Shown here piece by piece: positions 57,519 to 64,000 of a stretch of DNA of 64,000 nucleotides. A program made the translations under genes and the position numbers. Where the stretch lies: contig NZ_JAERMU010000013.1 of assembly GCF_016756775.1 (NCBI RefSeq), positions 62,001-126,000 of the forward strand. The letters run 5' to 3'. The notes beneath the pieces are model-generated. The model was given only the letters and a program-made list of their open reading frames with translations. It was not told the DNA's origin and did not search any database. Every line of letters starts with the position of its first letter. The first letter of the stretch is position 1. Source of the DNA: Dryocola clanedunensis subsp. sulfonylureivorans (lineage in GTDB: Bacteria > Pseudomonadota > Gammaproteobacteria > Enterobacterales > Enterobacteriaceae).

Positions 57519-58880
57519 ATGTTTAAACCAGAGCTTCTTTCCCCGGCGGGAACGCTGAAAAATATGCGTTTCGCTTTCGCCTACGGCGCCGATGCCGTTT
57601 ACGCGGGCCAGCCGCGCTACAGCCTGCGCGTGCGTAACAACGAGTTCAACCACGAAAACCTTCAGCTCGGCATCAACGAAGCCCACGCGCTCGGTAAAAA
57701 ATTCTACGTGGTGGTGAACATCGCACCGCATAACGCCAAGCTAAAAACTTTCATCCGTGACCTGAAACCCGTTGTGGAAATGGGGCCGGATGCGCTGATC
57801 ATGTCTGACCCGGGCCTGATTATGATGGTGCGCGAAGCCTTCCCGGAGATGGACATCCACCTGTCCGTACAGGCGAACGCGGTGAACTGGGCAACGGTGA
57901 AGTTCTGGAAACAGATGGGGCTGACCCGCGTCATTCTTTCCCGCGAGCTGTCGCTGGACGAAATCGCCGAAATTCGCGAACAGGTGCCAGAAATGGAGCT
58001 TGAGATCTTCGTTCACGGCGCACTGTGCATGGCCTACTCCGGCCGTTGCCTGCTGTCGGGCTACATCAACAAGCGCGATCCAAACCAGGGAACCTGCACC
58101 AACGCCTGCCGTTGGGAATACAAGGTTGAAGAGGGCAAAGAAGATGACGTGGGCAACATCGTCCATGTTCATGAGCCTATCCCGGTACAGTCTATTGAAC
58201 CTACGCTGGGCATCGGCGCACCTACGAATAAAGTCTTCATGATGGAAGAAGCCAAACGTCCGGGCGAGTACATGACCGCCTTCGAAGACGAACACGGCAC
58301 CTACATCATGAACTCCAAAGATCTGCGTGCCATCGAACACGTGGAGCGTCTGACCAAAATGGGCGTTCACTCACTGAAAATAGAAGGCCGCACCAAGTCT
58401 TATTACTACTGCGCGCGCACCGCACAGGTTTATCGCCGCGCTATCGACGACGCCGCAGCGGGTAAACCGTTTGACCCAACCCTGCTGCAAACCCTTGAAG
58501 GCCTGGCCCACCGCGGCTATACAGAAGGCTTCCTGCGTCGTCACACTCATGACAGCCACCAGAACTATGAATACGGTCACTCCATCTCTGACACGCAGCA
58601 GTTCGTTGGGGAATTCACCGGCGAGCGCCGTGGCGACCTGGCCGCAGTGGCAGTGAAAAATAAATTCCTGCTCGGCGATAGCCTGGAGCTGATGACCCCG
58701 CAGGGTAACGTCACCTTTACGCTGGAAGTGCTGGAAAACGGCAAAGCGCAGCCAATTGAAGTCGCGCCTGGCGACGGTCACACCGTCTGGCTGCCTGTCC
58801 CACAGGACGTAGCGTTAGACTATGCGCTGCTGATGCGTAATTTCGATGGTCAGACCACGCGAAATCCGCATGCTAACTAG
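57519..58880 (+). CDS. trhP: tRNA U34 hydroxylation protein TrhP (YegQ, U32 peptidase family)
   Basis: TrhP takes part in prephenate-dependent hydroxylation of uridine 34 in tRNAs, the first step to cmo5U. The 453 residues equal E. coli. FKPELLSPAGTLKNMRFAFA and YAGQPRYSLRVRNNEFNHEN open the barrel domain. Conserved cysteines for an iron-sulphur cluster lie near 169-197 (GALCMAYSGRCLLSGYINK and GTCTNACRWEYK). Family motif SLKIEGRTKSYYYCARTAQV lies near 288. The ATG lies just after a small stem and has only a weak ribosome site (GAG), so initiation may depend on structure. cyaR follows. Confidence 0.94.
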   Translation: MFKPELLSPAGTLKNMRFAFAYGADAVYAGQPRYSLRVRNNEFNHENLQLGINEAHALGKKFYVVVNIAPHNAKLKTFIRDLKPVVEMGPDALIMSDPGLIMMVREAFPEMDIHLSVQANAVNWATVKFWKQMGLTRVILSRELSLDEIAEIREQVPEMELEIFVHGALCMAYSGRCLLSGYINKRDPNQGTCTNACRWEYKVEEGKEDDVGNIVHVHEPIPVQSIEPTLGIGAPTNKVFMMEEAKRPGEYMTAFEDEHGTYIMNSKDLRAIEHVERLTKMGVHSLKIEGRTKSYYYCARTAQVYRRAIDDAAAGKPFDPTLLQTLEGLAHRGYTEGFLRRHTHDSHQNYEYGHSISDTQQFVGEFTGERRGDLAAVAVKNKFLLGDSLELMTPQGNVTFTLEVLENGKAQPIEVAPGDGHTVWLPVPQDVALDYALLMRNFDGQTTRNPHAN

Positions 58881-58888
58881 TTAATTAC

Positions 58889-58980
58889 GGTTATTTTTTC
58901 AGGCCGGGATAATTCTTAGAAACCGATCACACACCGCTTCGCTTGAGTTGGTTATTATCCCCGGGCTGAAAAACATAACC
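58889..58980 (+). repeat. Imperfect inverted repeat spanning the trhP-cyaR junction
   Basis: The left arm (58889-58912) reads GGTTATTTTTTCAGGCCGGG, then ATAA. The right arm (58955-58980) is its near-complement, differing by an extra base in each of the T and G runs. The right arm covers the cyaR promoter -10 and the first 16 nt of CyaR. A read-through trhP transcript would fold this into a long stem. Confidence 0.75.
58916..58931 (+). promoter_or_regulatory. CRP site and promoter of cyaR
   Basis: TTAGA-N6-TCACA has a perfect right half and a partial left half of the CRP consensus. Its centre is 41.5 bp before the predicted cyaR start at 58965, the class II spacing known for cyaR in E. coli. 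A -10 box, TATTAT, lies at 58953-58958. Confidence 0.7.
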
Positions 58981-59052
58981 CCAAAATGCTAGTTGTACCA
59001 GGAACCACCTCCTTGGCCCGCGCAATCTCCCTTGTGCGGGCCTTTCTTTTTT
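58965..59052 (+). ncRNA. cyaR: Hfq-dependent small RNA CyaR (RyeE)
   Basis: This sRNA is controlled by CRP and represses ompX, luxS, nadE and other mRNAs by pairing near their ribosome sites. The sequence starts GCTGAAAAACATAACC and includes the conserved unstructured target-pairing stretch GGAACCACCTCCTT. It ends in a terminator stem (GCCCGCGCAA, loop region TCTCCC, TTGTGCGGGC) followed by a T-rich tail. It differs from the E. coli RNA mainly in compensating terminator bases. Its place after trhP is the E. coli position. The 5' end is inferred from that homologue. Confidence 0.94.
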
Positions 59053-59144
59053 GCGCGTCATCGCCAATATTTCAGCCAGTTCTTACCCGCCGTGGCCCGG
59101 CTTAGGATACACTTTCGACACGATTGATATTCCCGAGGTATGCC

Positions 59145-60044
59145 ATGGAGAAGTTCCCGGAATCACTAGTGATCCTCAACGGCAAAGGTGCCAATAACGA
59201 TATCCTGCGCAGCGCCGTGAATATTATGCGCGATGAAGGCTATCAGCTGCACATGCGCGTCACCTGGGAGTCCGGCGATGCCGCCCGTTATGTCGATGAA
59301 GCCATTGCGCTTGGCGTCGATACCGTGATAGCCGGCGGCGGCGACGGCACCATCAACGAAGTGGCGACGGCGCTGGCGCAGCGGCCGCAGGAGAATCGCC
59401 CCGCCCTCGGCATCCTTCCCTTAGGGACGGCGAACGATTTTGCCACCAGCGTCGGCATCCCTACGGAGCTGGATAAGGCGCTGCAGCTGGCAATGGTTGG
59501 CCGCGCCTTCGATATCGATCTGGTGGAGGTCAATAAAAAAGCCTTCTTTATCAACATGGCCACCGGCGGTTTTGGGACGAAAATCACCACCGAAACACCG
59601 GAAAAATTAAAAGCGGCGCTGGGCGGCGTTTCCTACTTTATTCACGGCCTGCTGCGCATCGATACGCTAAAACCTGACCGCTGCGAAATTCGTGGCGAAA
59701 ACTTTAGCTGGGAAGGTGACGCGCTGGTGATTGGCATTGGCAATGGTCGCCAGGCGGGCGGCGGGCAGCAGCTTTGTCCGCAGGCGTTAATTAACGACGG
59801 CCTGCTGGACTTGCGTATTTTTACCGGTGAAGAGCTGCTGCCCGCGCTGTTAACCACCCTCACCCGCCCGGAAGACAACCCGAATATTATCGACGGGCAG
59901 TCCTCCTGGTTTGAAATCACCGCCCCGCACGATATTACTTTTAACCTGGACGGCGAGCCGCTCAAAGGCCGCGAGTTCCGCATTGAGGTTCATCCTGCTG
60001 CCCTGCGCTGCCGCTTGCCGCCAAACTGTCCGCTGGTAGGCTAA
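59145..60044 (+). CDS. yegS: Lipid kinase YegS
   Basis: YegS is a diacylglycerol-kinase-like enzyme that phosphorylates phosphatidylglycerol in vitro. The start at 59145 ([19 protein letters not shown]) has GAGG 7-8 bases upstream and gives 299 residues, the E. coli length; a start seven codons earlier is less likely. Family motifs are [19 protein letters not shown] near residue 62, binding [20 protein letters not shown] near 92, and [20 protein letters not shown] near 200. In E. coli ogrK and yegR lie between cyaR and yegS; they are absent here. Confidence 0.94.
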   Translation: MEKFPESLVILNGKGANNDILRSAVNIMRDEGYQLHMRVTWESGDAARYVDEAIALGVDTVIAGGGDGTINEVATALAQRPQENRPALGILPLGTANDFATSVGIPTELDKALQLAMVGRAFDIDLVEVNKKAFFINMATGGFGTKITTETPEKLKAALGGVSYFIHGLLRIDTLKPDRCEIRGENFSWEGDALVIGIGNGRQAGGGQQLCPQALINDGLLDLRIFTGEELLPALLTTLTRPEDNPNIIDGQSSWFEITAPHDITFNLDGEPLKGREFRIEVHPAALRCRLPPNCPLVG

Positions 60045-60051
60045 ACCCCGC

Positions 60052-60069
60052 GCGCCGGGAAACCGGCGC
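60052..60069. terminator. GC-rich stem with GAAA tetraloop between convergent genes
   Basis: A 7-bp stem (GCGCCGG with CCGGCGC) closed by GAAA lies between the yegS stop and the convergent transporter operon. There is no T run on either side, so termination is only suggested. Confidence 0.35.
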
Positions 60070-60080
60070 ATCGGCACTCG

Positions 60081-60860
60081 TTAAAACTTCGCCACCCTGC
60101 TCGCCATTTCCCGGCTGTACTGCCGACTGGCATTGACCAGCATCTGCGTGTAATCCACCCTCGCTTTTCCCGATATCAAGTCTTCCGTGCCTATCGTCTC
60201 CAGAATTTTGCCATGCTGCATCACCGCTACCCGGTGGCACAGGTGCGCAATCACCCCTAAATCGTGCGTGACCATTAAATAGGTGAGTTTCGACTCCTGC
60301 TGTAAATCCGCCAGCAGGTTGAGAATTTCCGCCTGCACTGAAACATCCAGCGCGGACGTCGGTTCATCGAGCAATAACACCTGCGGCTCAAGTATTAATG
60401 CGCGCGCAATCGCCACGCGCTGACGCTGGCCGCCGGAAAGCTGGTGGGGATAGCGGCTGCGAAAAGCGCGGTTTAGCCCGACTTTATCGAGTATGGAATG
60501 AATCCGCCCCTCCCGTTCGCTGAAGCCCTGAATAACCAACGGCTCCTCCAGGATATCACCAACGGTATGGCGGGGATGCAGCGACCCGTAGGGATCCTGA
60601 AAGACCATCTGTACCAGGCGGCAGCGTTCGCGGTTAATGCTGTGCCCCAGCGCCGAGCCGTTGATGGCCAGCTCGCCTTGCCAGTGGGTAAACAGCCCGG
60701 CCAGGCACTTGAGCACCGTGGTTTTCCCGGAGCCGGACTCCCCGACCAGGCCGAAGATTTCTCCCCGCGCCACGCTAAAATTCACGTCAAACAGAACCTG
60801 GTTGGTTTTTGTTCCTTCGCCAAAGGTTAAATTGAGCTGGCTGACCGCAATCATCGACAT
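60081..60860 (-). CDS. ABC transporter ATPase, DppF/OppF type
   Basis: This is the second ATPase of a peptide/nickel-type importer. The 259 residues have Walker A GLVGESGSGKTTVLKCLAGL near residue 36, Q-loop MVFQDPYGSLHPRHTVGDIL, signature HQLSGGQRQRVAIARALILE and Walker B VLLLDEPTSALDVSVQAEIL, with the switch His in MVTHDLGVIAHLCHRVAV. It is the last gene of the operon, 9 bp after its partner. The substrate cannot be told from the ATPase. Confidence 0.9.
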   Translation of the reverse strand: MSMIAVSQLNLTFGEGTKTNQVLFDVNFSVARGEIFGLVGESGSGKTTVLKCLAGLFTHWQGELAINGSALGHSINRERCRLVQMVFQDPYGSLHPRHTVGDILEEPLVIQGFSEREGRIHSILDKVGLNRAFRSRYPHQLSGGQRQRVAIARALILEPQVLLLDEPTSALDVSVQAEILNLLADLQQESKLTYLMVTHDLGVIAHLCHRVAVMQHGKILETIGTEDLISGKARVDYTQMLVNASRQYSREMASRVAKF

Positions 60861-60869
60861 AGTTCCCCC

Positions 60870-61736
60870 TTATTCGCTAAGCCAGCTGGCCTGGCGCTGT
60901 AAAACCGGCAGATGATCCCGGCGTTTATCCATATCCGGCAGCGCGTTGATCAGCCCCTGGGTGTAAGGATGCCGCGCATTATGCAATTCGTCAGCGGCAA
61001 TGGACTCAACCACACGCCCGGCGTACATCACCAGCACCCAATCGCAGAAGCTGCGCACCAGGTTGATATCGTGGCTGATAAAAATCAGCCCCAGCCCGCG
61101 CGACTGCACTAAATCATCCAGCAGCGCCAGCACCTGCAAACGCACTGACACATCCAGCGCGGAAGTCGGTTCGTCGGCAATCACCATTTCCGGGTCGGTA
61201 ATCAGCATCATGGCAATCATGATCCGCTGCCCCTGCCCGCCGGACACCTCATGGGGATAGAGGTGGTAAACGCGTTCCGGCTGGCGAATGCGCACCACTT
61301 CCAGCATTTCCAGCACCTTTTGCTTCGCTTCTTTATGCCCGACGCGATGGTGCGTCAGCCACGCTTCCGCAATTTGATCCCCGACGCACATCACCGGGTT
61401 CAGGGAATATTTCGGGTCCTGCATAATCATGGAAATGCGCCTGCCTCTTACCTCTCGCATTTGTGCGTCCGTCGCGCGCAGCAGATCAATATCGCTAAAC
61501 TGCATGCATTCGGCGGTAATCTGCGCTTTTGAAGGATGAAGCTGTAGCAAGGCGCGCCCCACCGTGGATTTACCGGAGCCGGACTCGCCGACAATGGCCA
61601 GCTTCTCGCGGCCAAGCTGGAAGGAAACGCCACGCACCGCGTGGGTTTGCTGGCGGCCATTAACGAACGTTACGTTCAGGTCGCGTACGTCAAGCAGTGC
61701 TGGCGAGCTATTCGCCGCGCGGATCGAGGATGTCAC
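60870..61736 (-). CDS. ABC transporter ATPase, DppD/OppD type
   Basis: This 288-residue protein is the first ATPase of the importer. Walker A reads AIVGESGSGKSTVGRALLQL near residue 50. The signature is EVSGGQGQRIMIAMMLITD, a slight variant with GQGQR, and Walker B is MVIADEPTSALDVSVRLQVL. A C-terminal oligopeptide-transporter extension is present (RHPYTQGLINALPDMDKRRD). The start overlaps the permease gene by 29 bp. Confidence 0.9.
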   Translation of the reverse strand: MTSSIRAANSSPALLDVRDLNVTFVNGRQQTHAVRGVSFQLGREKLAIVGESGSGKSTVGRALLQLHPSKAQITAECMQFSDIDLLRATDAQMREVRGRRISMIMQDPKYSLNPVMCVGDQIAEAWLTHHRVGHKEAKQKVLEMLEVVRIRQPERVYHLYPHEVSGGQGQRIMIAMMLITDPEMVIADEPTSALDVSVRLQVLALLDDLVQSRGLGLIFISHDINLVRSFCDWVLVMYAGRVVESIAADELHNARHPYTQGLINALPDMDKRRDHLPVLQRQASWLSE

Positions 61737-62616
61737 GTAGGCCGTCTCCCAGAAAATTGAATGCCAGGCTGTTGATGAGGATCGCCAGCCCCGGAATGGT
61801 TACTACCCACCAGCACTCCATCATGTAGGTGCGTCCGCTCGAAATCATCGCCCCCCACTCAGGATCGGGCGGCTGCGCGCCAAGCCCCAGAAATCCCAGC
61901 CCTGCGGCGGTGAGAATAATTCCCGCCATGTTCATGGTGATGCGAATAATCACCGAGGGCATGCACAGCGGCACGATATGCCGCCACAGCACGCGAACCG
62001 GCGACGCGCCCTGTAGGCGAACGGCAGAGATAAAATCTGCCTGCCGTAATGAAAGCGTTTCGGCGCGGGCAAGACGGGCAATGGGCGGCCAGGCGGTGAG
62101 CGTAATCGCAATAACAACGTGCTCAAGGCCTGGCCCCAGGGCGGCGACAAAAGCCAGCGCCAGCACAAGGCTCGGGAAGGAGATAAAAATATCGGTGATC
62201 CGCATCAGCACCATATCAACCCTGCCGCCGAAGTAACCCGCCGTGACGCCAAGCAGCAGGCCAAGCGGCCCGACGGTTATCGACACCAGCAGCACGATGT
62301 AGAGGGTAATGCGCGAGCCATAAACCAGACGGCTGAAAATGTCGCGTCCAAACTCATCGGTGCCGAACCAGTGCGTCGCGCCCGGCGGACTTAACGCGTG
62401 GTTGAGATCCTGAACCAGCGGGTTAAACGGTGCAATCCAGGGGGCGAAAATCGCCACCATCAGCAGCAGAAAGACAATTCCCCCGCCGATTGCCGTCAGC
62501 GGATTGCGCGCCATCTTGCCGATGAATCCCCAGGTTCGCATGACCGCGCGCCTGAAGGACTGAGCGCGTTCATCTGCCCGGGTAATCTGAGGCGTACCAA
62601 AGGAAACGGTCATCAT
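61708..62616 (-). CDS. ABC transporter permease, DppC type
   Basis: The 302-residue inner-membrane permease has an N-terminal helix near 40-62 (LTAIGGGIVFLLLMVAIFAP). The family signature is HWFGTDEFGRDIFSRLVYGS, and the coupling-helix (EAA) region is RLARAETLSLRQADFISAVR, then LQGASPVRVLWRHIVPLCMP. About six helices in all. It overlaps the DppB-type gene by four bases. Confidence 0.91.
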   Translation of the reverse strand: MMTVSFGTPQITRADERAQSFRRAVMRTWGFIGKMARNPLTAIGGGIVFLLLMVAIFAPWIAPFNPLVQDLNHALSPPGATHWFGTDEFGRDIFSRLVYGSRITLYIVLLVSITVGPLGLLLGVTAGYFGGRVDMVLMRITDIFISFPSLVLALAFVAALGPGLEHVVIAITLTAWPPIARLARAETLSLRQADFISAVRLQGASPVRVLWRHIVPLCMPSVIIRITMNMAGIILTAAGLGFLGLGAQPPDPEWGAMISSGRTYMMECWWVVTIPGLAILINSLAFNFLGDGLRDILDPRGE

Positions 62617-63647
62617 TTCGTCCTCGGATCAAAGAGTTGATAAAGCATGTCCGACAGCAGGTTAAGCAGCACGAAGATCGCCCCGACCACCAGCACGCAG
62701 CCCATTACCGCATTCATATCCCCAAGCAGCAGGCTGCCCGTCAGATAGGAGCCAAATCCCGGCCAGGAGAAGACGGTTTCGATAAGTACCGCCCCTTCCA
62801 GCAATGAGCCGTAAGCCAGCGCGACCACCGTCAGAAGCTGTACAAGAATATTGCGGAAGGCGTGATTCCAGATAACCTGCCGCTCGGTCAGCCCCTTTAC
62901 GCGGGCGGTAATGATGAACTCCTGCGAGAGCTGCGCCAGCATAAAGCTGCGCGTCATGCGGCTGATGTAGGCCAGGGAGTGAAAGCCCAGCAGGCACGCG
63001 GGCAGAACCAGATGATTCAGCGCGTTAAAAAATACGCTGCCGTTGCCGGCCAGCAATGCATCCACCAGCAGCAGCCCGGTGCGGCGCGGCACTAAGCCAT
63101 CCAGCCCCAGGTCAATCCGTCCTGCACCGCCCACCCAGCCAAGCCAGGCGTAAAACAGCAGCAGACCCATCATCCCCACCCAGAAAATCGGCGTGGAGTA
63201 GCCGGCCAGGCTGATAATACGCACCGCATAATCGACAATGCTGTTGCGGCGAGCGGCGGCCCAGACGCCAAGCGGAATGCCAAGGCCCGCGCCGACAACG
63301 ATCGCCACCGTTGCCAGTTCAAGCGTGGCCGGGAAGACCCGCAGGATATCGTCCAGCATCGGCTTTCCGGTCAGCAGCGCGTTGCCCAGGTCGCCGTGCA
63401 GCAGGCCGCCCAGATAAATCCAGAACTGCGTGGCCAGCGATTTGTCGAACCCAAGCTGGTGATAAACCTGCTGATAGGTGCTCTGGTCCGCGTCCGGGCC
63501 GACAATCGCCAGCACGGGGTCGATGGGCATCACCCGCCCAATGAAGAAGGTCAGCAACAGCAGGCCGAACAAAGTAATAAGTACCTGACCGACGCGGCGG
63601 GAAAAGCGCCGGGTGCGCCCGCCCGGCGCAAGCAGAATCATGCTCAT
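62613..63647 (-). CDS. ABC transporter permease, DppB type
   Basis: The 344-residue permease has an N-terminal helix (VGQVLITLFGLLLLTFFIGR) and the family periplasmic segment QVYHQLGFDKSLATQFWIYL. The EAA region reads ISRMTRSFMLAQLSQEFIIT, then ARVKGLTERQVIWNHAFRNI. It heterodimerises with the DppC-type protein. The start overlaps the end of the binding-protein gene by four bases, so all five genes form one tight operon. Confidence 0.91.
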   Translation of the reverse strand: MSMILLAPGGRTRRFSRRVGQVLITLFGLLLLTFFIGRVMPIDPVLAIVGPDADQSTYQQVYHQLGFDKSLATQFWIYLGGLLHGDLGNALLTGKPMLDDILRVFPATLELATVAIVVGAGLGIPLGVWAAARRNSIVDYAVRIISLAGYSTPIFWVGMMGLLLFYAWLGWVGGAGRIDLGLDGLVPRRTGLLLVDALLAGNGSVFFNALNHLVLPACLLGFHSLAYISRMTRSFMLAQLSQEFIITARVKGLTERQVIWNHAFRNILVQLLTVVALAYGSLLEGAVLIETVFSWPGFGSYLTGSLLLGDMNAVMGCVLVVGAIFVLLNLLSDMLYQLFDPRTK

Positions 63648-64000
63648 GATTTATCCTCCCCGGCAGGCGATTTATAAACATCGCGCAGGAACGTTGTCGC
63701 TGACGGGTGCGGCTGATAGTTATGCACCTCTTTGCGAACCACCACGGAATCCACCATTTGCGAAACGGGCAGCAGCGCCGGAATTAAAGTGTCATAGCGC
63801 ACCTGAATCGCCTGATACTCTTCCTGCTGCCTTCGCGGATCGCGTTCCACAAGCGCCCGGTCTATCTGCTGATTGAGCGTTTTGTCGTAGAAGCTGGTGC
63901 GCCAGCCCTGGAAGTTGGTCAGCCGGGCGGCATCGCTGTTATCCGGGTTATAAACCAGCGACCGCAGGCTGGAGTGAGGATGAGGCTCCACGCCGCTGCC
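63644..64000 (-). CDS. Peptide-type ABC substrate-binding protein, C-terminal part only
   Basis: The frame is open to the right edge; only about 119 C-terminal residues are visible of a protein usually 500-550 long. FYDKTLNQQIDRALVERDPR and YQAIQVRYDTLIPALLPVSQ resemble the end of SBP_bac_5 proteins that bind peptides, nickel or metallophores in the periplasm. The signal peptide and ligand-binding residues lie outside the window, so the substrate cannot be predicted. Confidence 0.82.
   Translation of the reverse strand, partial: GSGVEPHPHSSLRSLVYNPDNSDAARLTNFQGWRTSFYDKTLNQQIDRALVERDPRRQQEEYQAIQVRYDTLIPALLPVSQMVDSVVVRKEVHNYQPHPSATTFLRDVYKSPAGEDKS

Noticed and set aside
1-64000. Prophage, integrase, insertion sequence or tRNA-associated island boundaries
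   Set aside because: None was seen. The accessory units (type I secretion block, HigBA-type pair) have no flanking repeats or recombinase genes that I could identify.

Overview
The window is chromosomal DNA from a member of the Enterobacteriaceae. Gene order follows the E. coli/Salmonella backbone from the rfb locus through wca, yegH, asmA-dcd-udk, dgcE, alkA, yegD, mdtABCD-baeSR, trhP, cyaR and yegS. Protein divergence and the REP-type repeats suggest Enterobacter or a close relative (Lelliottia, Leclercia, Kosakonia). The genus is an inference; the family is secure.

Region 1 (1-3172, minus strand) is the promoter-proximal end of an O-antigen locus: rfbB, rfbD and an rfbA cut by the window edge, behind a JUMPstart/ops element. 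Region 2 (3173-27139, minus) is galF and a complete 20-gene colanic acid operon in canonical order (wza-wzb-wzc-wcaABCDEF-gmd-fcl-gmm-wcaI-cpsB-cpsG-wcaJ-wzxC-wcaKLM). It has its own JUMPstart/ops element and a strong terminator after wcaM. REP-like palindromes sit in five of its internal gaps. Together these genes make GDP-mannose, GDP-fucose and dTDP-rhamnose, assemble the repeat unit on undecaprenyl phosphate, and flip, polymerise and export it.

Region 3 (27140-36045) holds yegH and then an accessory block absent from the E. coli K-12 gene order: a complete type I secretion system (ABC exporter, HlyD-type adaptor, TolC-type outer-membrane protein) beside one small secreted protein. That protein has two Ig-like domains, a Pro-Gln/Glu linker and a Bap-type C-terminal secretion region. 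I consider it the most interesting unit here.

Region 4 (36046-46018) is asmA-dcd-udk, dgcE, alkA (with a match to the Ada box), yegD, and a HigBA-type toxin-antitoxin pair with a perfect 18-bp palindrome at its promoter. Region 5 (46019-57234, plus) is the BaeSR-controlled mdtABCD efflux operon, with a BaeR-box match upstream and a REP element between mdtC and mdtD. Region 6 (57235-60044) contains an unusually hairpin-rich leader before trhP (two identical 27-bp palindrome-bearing repeats), the sRNA gene cyaR with a CRP-like site at -41.5, and yegS. Region 7 (60045-64000, minus) is a five-gene peptide/nickel-type ABC importer whose binding-protein gene runs off the right edge.

No tRNA, rRNA, CRISPR array, integrase, transposase or prophage gene was seen. 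Positions and motifs were read by eye. Family assignments rest on recognised sequence similarity and synteny; no database search was run.
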